64,000 bases of DNA from Haloarcula mannanilytica (GCF_005406125.1 NZ_BIXZ01000006.1:165504-229503); one strand, 5' to 3'. Numbered from the stretch's first letter, positions 17,672-27,649 are shown. Notes: a model not told the origin generated them from the sequence alone. Translations and numbers: made by a program.

Positions 17672-19135
17672 ATGGCTAAGTCAGTTGATGCGTTCAGTGA
17701 CCGAATCCGACAGTTCGTCCACGATCTGAGCTTTTACTCTATTGCACATCTCGTCCCTGCGCTACTCTCTCTTGGTGCGCTGATGTTATTTACTCGAGTG
17801 TTTTCTCCGGAGATGTTCGGCCGATATTCGCTCGCGTTAGCGGTTGCGGGAATCACCAGTACCCTTCTGTACGGTTGGCTTGACTACTCGGTTCTTCGGT
17901 ATGCACCGCAGCTAGACGAAGAAATTGTTCTGAGAAATATCTACTCGCTGTATGTTGGAATCTCTGTGTTGTTGTTATTTCTCGCAACGGTCGGTTACCT
18001 GTTAGGGGGTTACTGGCTCGGACCGTATACGATATTTTTCTTCCCTGCGCTGGCGCTGGCTATCGCTCGGGGCGGAATACAAGTATTACTGGCTTTCTTT
18101 CGTTCTGTCTTAAATTCCCCAAAAGTCACCCTGTTTCGGGTGATGCGGGCCGTGATTTCCGTGACGGTTTCGGTTGTCTTAGCACTCATCGTGCTAGAAC
18201 ATATTGTCGGCTGGATCTTGGGTGCGACTATCGGCATTGTTGTGACCTGTGTGTATATTTTTGTGTCTTCGGAGACTGTTCGGGGAGTTCCATTATTCGA
18301 CCGAGAGATGATCAACCGGCTCTTCCGATACGGGGTCCCGATGGTCGGATTTATTATCGGGGATGCGTTTCTCGTTCAAGCTGATCGAGTGTTGCTCGAA
18401 CTCTTGGGAAGTAGTATCGCGGTCGGTATCTACTCCGCGAACTACATGCTGGTCGACCGGGGTCTCCGACTGGCGTATACGCCCATTATCCAGGCGATTA
18501 CGCCGATAATTATCGATTCCTGGGACGAGGGGAACGAACAAGAAATCGGGACGATGATACACAACTTTTCCAGGTATTTCATTCTCTTGGGCATCCCTGC
18601 GCTGGTTCTCGTTGCTGTCCTCAGTAAAACAGTGAGCACGCTGCTGGTCGGTGAAGAGTTTACGAGCGGATTCGTGATCATCCCTGTCGTCGCCATTGGA
18701 CTGTTTTTCTGGTCACTCGCGAATCTTATACAGGTCATCTTCGAAATCAAGGAGGAAACTGCCATGCTGTCGTATGGTATTGTTGGTGTTATCGCGGTGA
18801 ATCTCGTACTTAATGTCCCGCTGATAACGACGCTGGGCTATTTTGGTGCCGCCGTGGCTACAACCGTCAGCTACACGCTGTACCTGCTGTTCGTCATGAG
18901 ACTGTCATCTCGGTATCTTTCGTGGGAGTTTCCCGTTGTTTGTCTTCGAAACGCAGTCGTTGGGGCGATACTGATGTTGCTCCCGACTGTGATACTCTAC
19001 GTGTTCGACAGCTACACGCTGGTCAGCTCACTCAGTACTGCGGCCATCGGCACATTGTTCTACCTCGTGAGTATCTATCTGCTTGATGAGATCGGACAGG
19101 CTGAAATTGAGCAGATTCGGCAGTTTCTGGAGTGA
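17672..19135 (+). CDS. Polysaccharide flippase, second paralogue
   Basis: 487 residues, 12-14 membrane segments, alignable end to end with the flippase at 8431-9888: FTRVFSPEMFGRYSLALAV near the start, LVQADRVLLELLG and VPLITTLGYFGAAVATT. Having two flippases in one island suggests two distinct lipid-linked glycans, or a duplicated module now specialised. A TATA-like ATATTTAAAT near 17540 lies some 130 bases upstream, so a leader of about 100 bases is possible. Confidence 0.9.
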   Translation: MAKSVDAFSDRIRQFVHDLSFYSIAHLVPALLSLGALMLFTRVFSPEMFGRYSLALAVAGITSTLLYGWLDYSVLRYAPQLDEEIVLRNIYSLYVGISVLLLFLATVGYLLGGYWLGPYTIFFFPALALAIARGGIQVLLAFFRSVLNSPKVTLFRVMRAVISVTVSVVLALIVLEHIVGWILGATIGIVVTCVYIFVSSETVRGVPLFDREMINRLFRYGVPMVGFIIGDAFLVQADRVLLELLGSSIAVGIYSANYMLVDRGLRLAYTPIIQAITPIIIDSWDEGNEQEIGTMIHNFSRYFILLGIPALVLVAVLSKTVSTLLVGEEFTSGFVIIPVVAIGLFFWSLANLIQVIFEIKEETAMLSYGIVGVIAVNLVLNVPLITTLGYFGAAVATTVSYTLYLLFVMRLSSRYLSWEFPVVCLRNAVVGAILMLLPTVILYVFDSYTLVSSLSTAAIGTLFYLVSIYLLDEIGQAEIEQIRQFLE

Positions 19136-19241
19136 CATGGAAGACGATGCCCTAGCGCTATCGGAACAGTTCACATCGAGTAAACGACCGCATTACTTGC
19201 GGATCAGAGCTTCGCTTAACTAGTAGGATAGTTGTTATTAA

Positions 19242-20519
19242 ATGACTTTGCGTCAATCTACGGATATGCCCGAGATAACGGTTATCGGTGCGGGTGTCGC
19301 GGGTTGTTCACTGAGCTATCTCCTTGATCAGGAGGGGTTCGATGTCACCATCGTAGAAAAAGACGCTGTTGGTGGTCTGCTCCGAGAGATTGAGTTCGAG
19401 ACAGGGTACCATTGTGATTCCGCTCCGCATCTGTTGTTCTTCGACGAAGAGGAAGAGGCGATTGTCGGGGACCTCTTCTCAGAATTCACGCAGTTAGAGC
19501 CACACGAGTTCTATGCTGCGACGTATCCACGTGGGAAACTCTCCGATCCCCACCACTACCCAGTGAGTAAACAAAACATCGACAAATGGGACGATGCAGA
19601 CGCCATTCGTGAGGAATTAGCTGAAGCACCCGGAAAAACTGATGCCGAGTATTTCGAGGAGTATATGAAAAATCAGGTCGGGGAGACATTGTATAATAGA
19701 TATAACAAAGATTACACCGAGAAGCACTGGGGTATCGACCCCAAACGTATCACGGGTGACTGGTTCGATTTCAAGATCAGTTTCCCGGATGAGGAACAGG
19801 AGTTCTTCGGTGATGGAGCGTACTATCCCGACGACAAATACACCGATATCCTCCAGTCGATGATCGCTGACTGTGATGTCGTTTTCGATGGGGTCACTGG
19901 GTTGGAGACCGACGGTGATCGGATCTCCGCTATCGAAACGGAGAGTGGCGACCGGATCAACAGCGATCTTTTTGTCAGTACGATTGACCCGAGTATTCTG
20001 GTCGATACGTCGGAGTCACTCAACTATCGAAGTATGGTAATACTCGGAGCGCATATCGAGGCTTCCGAACGACTGTTTCCCGACCACGTCGACTGGGGGT
20101 ATTTCCCGAACCATTACGACTTTACCCGTATCACGGACTACAAATTCATCCCACAATCGACACCTGATGGAGAATACATTCTCACGACGGAATTCCCCAG
20201 TTTCATTGGGGATGAAGTCTGGTCCAATTCCGAAGAGTGGTACAGTGAGTACCTGATGGATTTCCTTGACGAGCAGGGAATTAATGCGACGTTACTCGAT
20301 GCGGAGGTCAGGCGTGCACCGCGAGCGTATCCCCTCCCGGTGACGGAAGAAATCGATACGTTCGAACGAATCAATGACCGGCTTAGCGCATACGAGAATA
20401 TGTTCAATCTCGGACGAGTGAGCACCTACGAGTATATCTGGATCAAGGACATCGTTCAGCAGGCTTACGAAACTCGGGACGATATCCTGGAATACGTTCA
20501 ACAGTCTACAGCCGACTAA
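19242..20519 (+). CDS. FAD-dependent UDP-galactopyranose-mutase-like protein
   Basis: 425 residues. The dinucleotide fold ITVIGAGVAGCSLSYLL (about 11-27) is followed by VEKDAVGGLL and SAPHLLFF, corresponding to the G-x-H segment of UGM proteins. YNKDYTEKHWGIDPKRITG matches the Y-x3-Q/H-W-G signature of UDP-galactopyranose mutases. It likely converts a UDP-sugar between pyranose and furanose forms, or belongs to a sister group of amine-oxidase-like flavoproteins in glycan clusters. The ATG at 19242 has a TATA-like GCTTAAC 27 bases upstream. A second ATG at 19266 is an alternative. Confidence 0.8.
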   Translation: MTLRQSTDMPEITVIGAGVAGCSLSYLLDQEGFDVTIVEKDAVGGLLREIEFETGYHCDSAPHLLFFDEEEEAIVGDLFSEFTQLEPHEFYAATYPRGKLSDPHHYPVSKQNIDKWDDADAIREELAEAPGKTDAEYFEEYMKNQVGETLYNRYNKDYTEKHWGIDPKRITGDWFDFKISFPDEEQEFFGDGAYYPDDKYTDILQSMIADCDVVFDGVTGLETDGDRISAIETESGDRINSDLFVSTIDPSILVDTSESLNYRSMVILGAHIEASERLFPDHVDWGYFPNHYDFTRITDYKFIPQSTPDGEYILTTEFPSFIGDEVWSNSEEWYSEYLMDFLDEQGINATLLDAEVRRAPRAYPLPVTEEIDTFERINDRLSAYENMFNLGRVSTYEYIWIKDIVQQAYETRDDILEYVQQSTAD

Positions 20520-20769
20520 AATCCGCCACACTGTCTCTCCGTCACAACGAAGATGAAATACGATGAAACAGCCACATGGACTCAAATTTCCTCAAATACC
20601 ACGATGAGCGCAACAATATCCTCTATTCCTGATGTTTTATACAGCAAATAATTCCAGGTTCGGTTCTTTGTGTTTTGTATAAAGAATATGCGGCCTAACG
20701 GTAATCGATATGTGATAATTCAATTATAATTAAACGTGTTACCTTACTGATTACCTTGTAGTCCCAAAC

Positions 20770-21798
20770 ATGACTGAGATGGACTCCGAAACGACCGAAA
20801 AAATATTTGTCACGGGCATAGCTGGCTTCCTTGGAAGCCACCTCGCTGATGAATTCCTTGAACAGGGGTACGAGGTCGCTGGGAACGATAACTTCGTGGG
20901 TGGATACGAAACCAATATTCCAGCGGAAGCTGAGTTCCATGAGGTCGACTGCAAAGACGTTTCAGGAATGAAGTCCGCGATGGAAGACGCCGATATCGTC
21001 TATCACACTGCAGCACTGGCATACGAGGGGTTGAGTGTTTTCGCTCCGAGTCGCATCAATCAGAGTATCTATCAGGCAACAACCGCGACGCTCGCTGCTG
21101 CTGCAGATGTCGGCATCGACCGGTTCGTCTACTGTTCCAGTATGTCCCGGTACGGGGAAAACGAAATGCCGTTTACCGAAGACATGGAGCCGCAACCACA
21201 GGATCCGTATGCCGTGAGCAAGGTGGCCGCAGAGGAGATGGTGGAATTGATGGCTGATATCTACGGATTCGAGTACGTTATCGCCGTCCCACACAACATC
21301 ATTGGGCCCCGACAGCGATACGACGATCCGTTCCGAAACGTCGCTGCGATTTTCATAAACCGGATGCTCCAGGGCAAACAACCGATCATCTACGGAGATG
21401 GCGAACAGAAACGCTGCTTCACCTTCATTCAGGACGACGTTCGCCCGCTCCAGAAACTCGCTCATTACGACAACGTTACTGGTGAAGTCATCAATATTGG
21501 TCCTGACGACGAGTTCATCACTATCAACCATCTCGCTGAAACGATTGCCGATATTCTCGATTTCGATCTCGATCCGATCTACAAACCGGATCGCCCACAG
21601 GAAGTAAAACTGGCGAACTGCTCGGCGGATAAGGCCCGGCGTATGATCGATTACGAGGCTCAGTACACGCTTCGTGATGGCTTGCAAGAGATGGCGGATT
21701 GGATCGAAGAGCGCGGCGCAAAGGAATTCGAGTACCACCTTGAATGTGAAATCGTCAACGATCAGACCCCTGATACATGGACGAACGAACTCATCTGA
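20770..21798 (+). CDS. NAD-dependent epimerase/dehydratase
   Basis: 342 residues, extended SDR: VTGIAGFLGSHLADEF near residue 14, YCSSMSRYGE (catalytic Ser), YAVSKVAAEEM (catalytic Tyr/Lys), VPHNIIGPRQRYDDPF for nucleotide-sugar binding. This resembles UDP-glucose 4-epimerase and related haloarchaeal enzymes. It lies 250 bases after the UGM-like gene on the same strand, which suggests that a UDP-galactose-type donor may be made here and then ring-contracted. That link is an inference. Confidence 0.88.
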   Translation: MTEMDSETTEKIFVTGIAGFLGSHLADEFLEQGYEVAGNDNFVGGYETNIPAEAEFHEVDCKDVSGMKSAMEDADIVYHTAALAYEGLSVFAPSRINQSIYQATTATLAAAADVGIDRFVYCSSMSRYGENEMPFTEDMEPQPQDPYAVSKVAAEEMVELMADIYGFEYVIAVPHNIIGPRQRYDDPFRNVAAIFINRMLQGKQPIIYGDGEQKRCFTFIQDDVRPLQKLAHYDNVTGEVINIGPDDEFITINHLAETIADILDFDLDPIYKPDRPQEVKLANCSADKARRMIDYEAQYTLRDGLQEMADWIEERGAKEFEYHLECEIVNDQTPDTWTNELI

Positions 21799-22052
21799 CT
21801 GGGCACTCTCTCCAACAGTCCGGACAGTAAGATCTACTCAAGGATTGTTTATACCTGGGTGAATTCTCACTGTATCAAGAGACTACCCCAGAAGACGGAT
21901 CTGATCATCTCTCGATTGGACGGTCGAAAAGAACCATCTTACAGGGTCGTTGACTCATCCATCTCAGCGTTCATCCCCTTTTTGATGTGGTAATCGTTCT
22001 ATGATTCCCTCGGGCCTGAAGTTTATTAGAACTGCTCGAAAATGTCGTCGTA

Positions 22053-22934
22053 ATGTCAGACGAGGCCGCACACGGTACGTCTGAGCGAACCCCCGTTTCT
22101 CAGTGGGTGTTGGGTCTGCCAGCCGCTGGCGCTGCTATTCTCACGGTCGCTGCTTTGGAAGCGTTCAGCCCGGCGTGGGTACTGAAAGGACCAGTACTTC
22201 TCTGGCCACTACCCGCAATTGCCGTAATTGCGGCCGTGTTCAGCGGTCCTGTGGCAGTGGTTGGGACGGTCGTCGGCTACGTCGGTTACCAATTATATCA
22301 CGCCAGCGTTGCTCTCTGGCCGACCGTCGGTTATCTTGTCTTCGGGTTCGCACTGTGTGTGTTCTTGGAAACGTCTGGTCCCAGGCTGCCTGCTCGATCG
22401 ACGGCTGTTGTCTCGGCCAGATGGCTTAGCCGTTTCGTCGTCGTTGTCGCCGTTGCTTCGCTCTACTTGGGTGTCGTGACTGCGTGGGGATACGAACTAA
22501 CCGGGCAGTTTCCCTTCTTTCCGACGAGTGTGTTTCTCGCGGTCAACGCGTTCCTCTCGGCTGCGCTCATCGGTGGCCTCGGCACCGTCACACTGACCCG
22601 ATCGGCTACAGTCATGCAGTACCTCTCGTGGCCCCGGAACTCTCAGTCATCGTTCGAATCGCTCACCGACGTGGATCAATCTTGGCCGCGCGTGCTCGTC
22701 TTCGCCCCAGTCGCGTGGTTCCTCCTCGGGAACGGCATCAGCGTCGGCTTCCACATCGTCGAACGGATCTCGTCGATTCACTTCCGGCGACGAGGGTTAG
22801 AGCCACTGTTGGTGCTAAAACACTCTCCGCTGATCGGCCAACCAGGGTCAGGGATTCAAGTGGCACTGGGAGCGACGGCGGTGACGGGGCTCGCTCTCGT
22901 GGTCTTGCGGTGGCGGCTGTCACGACTGGAATGA
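22053..22934 (+). CDS. Hypothetical membrane protein
   Basis: 293 residues with about seven hydrophobic segments: about 20-40, 48-65, 68-85, 90-108, 125-145, 160-185, 215-235 and a last one near 270-288. No family recognised with certainty. The N-terminal region has a look of the sensor-type membrane domains (MASE1-like) of haloarchaea. A TATA-like GTTTATTAG about 30 bases upstream supports the start. GC content is higher than in the glycan island, so it marks the island's right flank. Confidence 0.7.
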   Translation: MSDEAAHGTSERTPVSQWVLGLPAAGAAILTVAALEAFSPAWVLKGPVLLWPLPAIAVIAAVFSGPVAVVGTVVGYVGYQLYHASVALWPTVGYLVFGFALCVFLETSGPRLPARSTAVVSARWLSRFVVVVAVASLYLGVVTAWGYELTGQFPFFPTSVFLAVNAFLSAALIGGLGTVTLTRSATVMQYLSWPRNSQSSFESLTDVDQSWPRVLVFAPVAWFLLGNGISVGFHIVERISSIHFRRRGLEPLLVLKHSPLIGQPGSGIQVALGATAVTGLALVVLRWRLSRLE

Positions 22935-23206
22935 CCGGTCGTTCCTGGTTGGTGGGACATCCCGCCCGCTCTCGTGTCCGTGTTCAACTCCGGCGGATCG
23001 GCGCAGCTGGGTACACCGAGTAGGAACAGACCGCATTGATTTTGTTTCGCATTGAACTGGAAGGGCATCTCCGTACAACCGAGAAGTCTCTCATCGAGAT
23101 ACCCGGTGTCCTTGATCCGCTTGCACTCAACGCGACACCGCAGCACGGGTCATCTGATGGGTGGCTCTTGGACAAAGTGTAAGTTTGATAACTATAATAT
23201 ACTTGT

Positions 23207-23758
23207 ATGGAGCTTACACGACGGGACGCGCTAGCGGCACTCCTAGTCGGCAGCGCGTCCGCGGGAGCTGCCGTATATCTGCCAGAGACAGGTGATGGCA
23301 CGTCCACGGGCAAGGGGATGGATCTTACAGAAGGAGATATTGAGATCCTGACCGCCGTGGCGACAGTAGTGTATCCGTCCGAACTGAACACTTTCCGCGA
23401 GTTCATCGACGAGTACGTGCGGGGATTACATGCGGATCAACGAGCGAAGATTGCGGTCACAGCACGGGCGCTTGACGAGCGTACGCGGCGGATGCACGGA
23501 GAAACAATACGGTCACTCTCACTGACCGAACGCGACTCGGTATTGCGCACTATGGGGGTGGATCGAGTCGGTTCTGGTCCGGACGGGAGCCTCCCAGAAC
23601 AGGTCCGCTACTACATCGTCGATCAGTTGTTATACGGGCTGTACACTTCTCCCAAGGGCAGTCAACTGCTTGGTGTCGAGAACCCGGTGGGTCACCCAGG
23701 CGGCTACGAGTCCTACCAGAAACCGCCGGATACTATCGGGCCACAGACCGATGAGTGA
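23207..23758 (+). CDS. Gluconate 2-dehydrogenase subunit 3 family protein, Tat signal
   Basis: 183 residues. The N-terminus MELTRRDALAALLVGSASAG is a twin-arginine signal. The rest matches the gluconate_2-dehydrogenase subunit 3 family (LTAVATVVYPSE, LLYGLYTSPKGSQLLG, GYESYQKPP). In this family the small subunit carries the Tat signal and escorts the FAD-containing large subunit across the membrane. The stop overlaps the start of the GMC gene by eight bases (ATGAGTGA). No cytochrome subunit is seen nearby. Confidence 0.85.
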   Translation: MELTRRDALAALLVGSASAGAAVYLPETGDGTSTGKGMDLTEGDIEILTAVATVVYPSELNTFREFIDEYVRGLHADQRAKIAVTARALDERTRRMHGETIRSLSLTERDSVLRTMGVDRVGSGPDGSLPEQVRYYIVDQLLYGLYTSPKGSQLLGVENPVGHPGGYESYQKPPDTIGPQTDE

Positions 23759-25409
23759 GCCTGTATCGAGCCAACGCGACCGAACGCCGTCTCCGAATCC
23801 GGATGTCTGCGTCGTCGGCTCGGGCGTCGCCGGAGCGCTCGTCGCCTACTCGCTGTCGAGGCACGGCCACGAGGTGGTGATCCTCGAAGCGGGCCCGTGG
23901 TTCGATCCGTCGAATCGCCTCCAGCGGATGGAAAAGGCGCTCAGGCCAGACAGGCATTTCGAGGAGGTGTGGGACATGGGGGGCCCACGCGACCAGTACA
24001 CGTCGTCTGGCGACGTGTTCTACGGACTCAACAGGACGCGCGTGAAAGGCGTCGGGGGGACGACGCTCCACTGGCTCGGAGCGGCGGAGCGCTACCACGA
24101 GAAGGACTTCGAGATGAATACCCGGTACGGGCTCGCGTCGGACTGGCCGATCAGTTACGAGGATCTCCGTCCGTACTACGCGCGGGCAGAGCGGGAGCTC
24201 GGAGTGGCCGGCACCGATGACAATCCCTTCGCACCCCCTCGAAAACAGGAGTACCCGATGGAAGCGTTCCCCCCGAGTTACTCCGACTCGCTGTTCGCGG
24301 ACGCCTGTGACGACCTCGGAATCACGATGCACACCATCCCACAGGCCCGGAACTCCGAACCGTTCGACGGTCGAAGTCAGTGTCTCGGCTTCAGCACGTG
24401 CATCCCCGTCTGTCCCTCGGGGGCGAAGTACAGCGCCGATGTCCACGTCAGGAAGGCAAGAGCGGAAGGGGCCCGCATCGTCGACCGCGCCCCAGTCCAG
24501 CGGGTCGTCCTCGACGACAGAGGGGAGCACGTCGAGGCAGCGGTGTACGCCACGTCCGACGGTGAGCGACACCGGCAGACTGCCGACCAGTTCGTCCTCG
24601 CCTGCGGTGCCGTGGAGATTCCCAGACTGCTCCTATTGTCTGCGACCGACAGGTATCCCGACGGGCTAGCGAACAACAGCGGCACAGTCGGTCAGTACTT
24701 CATGGACCATCCGATCGTACGGATTAGAGGGACCCTAGACCAGCCGACGAACCAGAACCCGATCGGGTTCTATACAAGCGGGAGCGAGCAGTTCTACGAT
24801 CACGAGGAGCCGACGCCGGGGAGTCTTAAGGTCGTCTTCGAAAACGTGAATCCCGTCGGCCCGGGTCGCATGCTCCGGGGCGGTGACACGGGAACTCGGG
24901 AGGACCTCTCAGACCCGTTCACCGGCGACGCGTGGGGAGACGAACTGCTCGAACAGATGCGCGCAGAGACGCCGAACCGGCAGGTCGGGATGCTGGCGAA
25001 CGCGGAGTTACTGCCCCGCAAAGAGAACACAGTCACCCTCGACCACTCCCGGACGGACAACTTTGGAAATCCCGTGCCCGACGTTTCATGGAACCTCGGG
25101 TCACACGTTCGCGAAACGATGTCCTACGCTCGGGAGAAACAGCGGGACATCATGGACAAACTGGGCGCGACGATTACCGCAGAGAGCGACCTCGCGAATC
25201 CACGACAGGCCTCGCACAAACTGGGGACGACCCGCATGGGGACCGACCCGAGCGAGAGCGTCGTGGGTCCGACACTCCGGACGCATGATCTCAGGAATCT
25301 GTACATCGCCTCCGGCAGCGTCTTCGTCACCGGTGGCGCAACACATCCGACGCTAACGATCGCCGCGCTCGCACTGAAGGCCGCCGATCACGTCAATGAG
25401 AGGCTGTGA
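23751..25409 (+). CDS. GMC oxidoreductase, FAD subunit of a membrane-side sugar dehydrogenase
   Basis: 552 residues from the ATG at 23751. An upstream in-frame start inside the previous gene is disfavoured because the overlap ATGAGTGA is a coupling junction. Motifs: VVGSGVAGALVAYSLS (FAD fold), VGGTTLHWLGAAERY, SQCLGFSTCIPVCPSGAKYS (Cys-rich segment as in gluconate and 2-ketogluconate dehydrogenases), HKLGTTRMG and GGATHPTLTIAALALKAAD (C-terminal GMC signature, with His where many have Asn). There is no signal peptide, so export with the Tat-tagged small subunit is expected. Substrate likely an aldose or aldonate at the outer membrane face. Confidence 0.88.
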   Translation: MSEPVSSQRDRTPSPNPDVCVVGSGVAGALVAYSLSRHGHEVVILEAGPWFDPSNRLQRMEKALRPDRHFEEVWDMGGPRDQYTSSGDVFYGLNRTRVKGVGGTTLHWLGAAERYHEKDFEMNTRYGLASDWPISYEDLRPYYARAERELGVAGTDDNPFAPPRKQEYPMEAFPPSYSDSLFADACDDLGITMHTIPQARNSEPFDGRSQCLGFSTCIPVCPSGAKYSADVHVRKARAEGARIVDRAPVQRVVLDDRGEHVEAAVYATSDGERHRQTADQFVLACGAVEIPRLLLLSATDRYPDGLANNSGTVGQYFMDHPIVRIRGTLDQPTNQNPIGFYTSGSEQFYDHEEPTPGSLKVVFENVNPVGPGRMLRGGDTGTREDLSDPFTGDAWGDELLEQMRAETPNRQVGMLANAELLPRKENTVTLDHSRTDNFGNPVPDVSWNLGSHVRETMSYAREKQRDIMDKLGATITAESDLANPRQASHKLGTTRMGTDPSESVVGPTLRTHDLRNLYIASGSVFVTGGATHPTLTIAALALKAADHVNERL

Positions 25410-25880
25410 TTGCATGGTTTCGCTCTTGCCACAGTGGCTCATACAGGTCAATACGGCTGGCAGTTCGTTCTTGCAGGACTTATCTGACGCGTAGGCGACA
25501 AGTAAGTAGACGGGCGCCACGAGGACGGACGCTCTGAGCTACTATCCCACGAAGTGTTGGCCTCCGGCACTGCGGGTCTCCGATACTTTGAACCGCAGTT
25601 GCGTGGGTATCCGGTGAATTTCGGACTTTTGCGTTCAATTCGACCAGCAAGCGAAAGCGATGCTTACTTCCGGGCAAGATTGCGAAACGAACGTGAACCA
25701 GCAGGTAATGATATTAGATACGATATTTATCTGAGATACTTCCGGAGCGATGGCCATATTCTACTGCCGAACACCGACGAATCCACAGAGTAAGCCATGG
25801 AAGTACCTGCGTTGTTGAATAGCGGTGATCGCGCGGACAAGTGGTATTCAACGGCTCCGATAGCGTTTTCTGAGTGCTCT
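25410..25880. other. Intergenic region left of an insertion-sequence remnant
   Basis: 471 bases without a supported gene. A 79-codon frame at 25554-25793 has a non-ATG start and no recognisable motif. At about 25812 the sequence TTGTTGAATAGCGG resembles the outer end of haloarchaeal IS6-type elements and probably marks the left end of the decayed element that follows. Confidence 0.4.
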
Positions 25881-26513
25881 ATGCCCGAGGAGGGTAGCCT
25901 CAGCGGTAGTCTCGACCAACTCGACTTCGATTTTCTGGAGTGAGAGGTGACACCACGACTACTGATGAAGCTGGGTATTTGACTGTATCTGTCTTAATTA
26001 CCAATTTTATATAATAATTGAATTTTTTATGTTTAAGGGACGTAGCGAGGTCGTTCGACCGTGCATAATTGGTTCACAAGGGAAAGTTACAGCCCAAGGA
26101 TGGGTGATCGCTGGATCACATTGCGGTCGACAAACAGTGATCCAACCCAACGACGAGCAGTACTGGCTGTACGCTGCTATCGATTCAAAAACGAGCAAAT
26201 TACGCTATACAAAGCCCATATCTGCCACAATGAAGGGTTTACCTCATTCGGTTCGTGCTGAACCCAGCCAGAAACGCGACGGTGACCATGCCGTTTTTGT
26301 CGTCGACGGGTCACATTCATTGTAAGATGCGTGCCATCGACACGGCCTCGATCCCGGATACGAAAACATGGAAATCGGAATAGCGACGAATATATCTTTA
26401 GAGAAGGAAATGGTATAAAGTGTCTGTTTCCAAATTGTTTTAGCAACGCCGAAGCAGAAATAGTCGACGACCGGCTCAATTCGTTCAGTTCCGCTTGGAA
26501 TCAGCTTGTCTGA
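25881..26513 (+). pseudogene. Decayed IS6-family transposase
   Basis: Piecing frames together gives most of an IS6-type (DDE, haloarchaeal ISH14-like) transposase: MPEEGSLSGSLDQLDFDFLE, then a stop (25941-25943) where CGA is expected, then EVTPRLLMKLGI and more stops. A later segment reads VIQPNDEQYWLYAAIDSKT and VFVVDGSHSL. The C-terminus is in another frame: KHGNRNSDEYIFREGNG and CFSNAEAEIVDDRLNSF, SAWNQLV. At least three stops and one frameshift exclude activity. The element lies between the GMC dehydrogenase and the GH105 locus. Confidence 0.85.
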
Positions 26514-26578
26514 ACACGATATCTCCGAGGACACATACTTTTTTAAGAGTGCGACTGGCAGCTTGATACAGCGATCAG

Positions 26579-27649
26579 ATGTCGTCAGATAACGCCACAC
26601 AGCCAGCAACACGTGCAGCGTCGCATCTCAGAACGCTCGAACTCGACGGGAAGTCGTGGATAACCGGCGTCGCCATCAACGGCCTCCTCGCCGAGGGAAG
26701 CGAGCAGTCAGTCGAGACTGCCAGAGACCTCGTTGACAGAGCCGTTGCAACGCAGGCCGACAACGGTCAACTGGGATACGGTCCGAGCTATCCCATCGAG
26801 GTGTTCAGTCACGGCCGGGAGTACGATGCCAGTTGGGATCTCACAGTGAAAAAGTGCATGAACACCAACAACACGACTGCCATCGGCCACGGTGTACTCG
26901 ACTTCTACGAGCGGACAGGTGAGAAGCGATACCTCGACGCGGCGAGGGGCGAGTACGAGTGGCTCCAGTCAGTCGACCGCACGGAAACTGGGGGGATCCC
27001 ACATCACGACCCGGATGTTGCGGGGATCAAATCGCTATGGATCGATTCTGTGTATATGATGTGCCCGTTCTTCAGCCGATACGCCGAAGCCGCCGACGAG
27101 CCGGCGGCCCACGACGAAGCCGTCAGACAGTATCTGGTACACGCCGAGCATCTCCGCGACCCCCGAACCGGACTGTTCCGGCATATTTGGGTCGAGACGC
27201 CGGACCACTACCCGCAAGGGACGTTCTGGGCGCGGGGGAACGGCTGGGCTGCCGCGGCGGCCGTCGAAATCCTCGACCGGTTGCCGGACGACCACGCCCA
27301 GCGAGCGGAACTGGCCGACCACTTCAAGAGCCACTGCGAGAGTTTGCTCCCACTCCAGGACGGGAGCGGTTTCTGGCACAATCTCGTCGACGACACGGAT
27401 ACGCCTCTGGAGTCCTCCGGAACGCTGATGTTCGCCTTCGCATTCAACCGCGGCATCGAACTCGGACTCCTCGATGAGTCCCAGTACCGCGAGCCGGCAG
27501 ACGACGCGCTTGAAGCGGTGACGCACGTCGTGGATGATGAAGGCGCGGTCGGCCGCGTTGCCGGTCCGCCAGGCGGCCCCGAAGCACCACTAACAGTGAC
27601 CCCGTACGGGCAGGGTTGGTATCTCATGGCAGCCGATAGCGCACGCTGA
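26579..27649 (+). CDS. GH105 unsaturated rhamnogalacturonyl/uronyl hydrolase
   Basis: 356 residues with an (alpha/alpha)6-barrel pattern. WIDSVYMMCPFFSRY (D156) matches the catalytic-Asp segment of YteR/YesR-type GH105 enzymes, and FWARGNGWAAAA (217-225) matches their W-x-R-G-N-G-W motif. No signal peptide, so it acts in the cytoplasm on imported oligosaccharides. It should release the 4,5-unsaturated uronic acid left by a polysaccharide lyase, with rhamnose or another sugar as the rest. A TATA-like run (ACTTTTTTAAG) 30-38 bases upstream is the likely promoter. First gene of a catabolic locus that continues with the kinase at 27698. Confidence 0.87.
   Translation: MSSDNATQPATRAASHLRTLELDGKSWITGVAINGLLAEGSEQSVETARDLVDRAVATQADNGQLGYGPSYPIEVFSHGREYDASWDLTVKKCMNTNNTTAIGHGVLDFYERTGEKRYLDAARGEYEWLQSVDRTETGGIPHHDPDVAGIKSLWIDSVYMMCPFFSRYAEAADEPAAHDEAVRQYLVHAEHLRDPRTGLFRHIWVETPDHYPQGTFWARGNGWAAAAAVEILDRLPDDHAQRAELADHFKSHCESLLPLQDGSGFWHNLVDDTDTPLESSGTLMFAFAFNRGIELGLLDESQYREPADDALEAVTHVVDDEGAVGRVAGPPGGPEAPLTVTPYGQGWYLMAADSAR

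Noticed and set aside
25554..25793. Frame of 79 codons before the insertion-sequence relic
   Set aside because: Non-ATG start, no motif, and basic composition unlike real haloarchaeal proteins.
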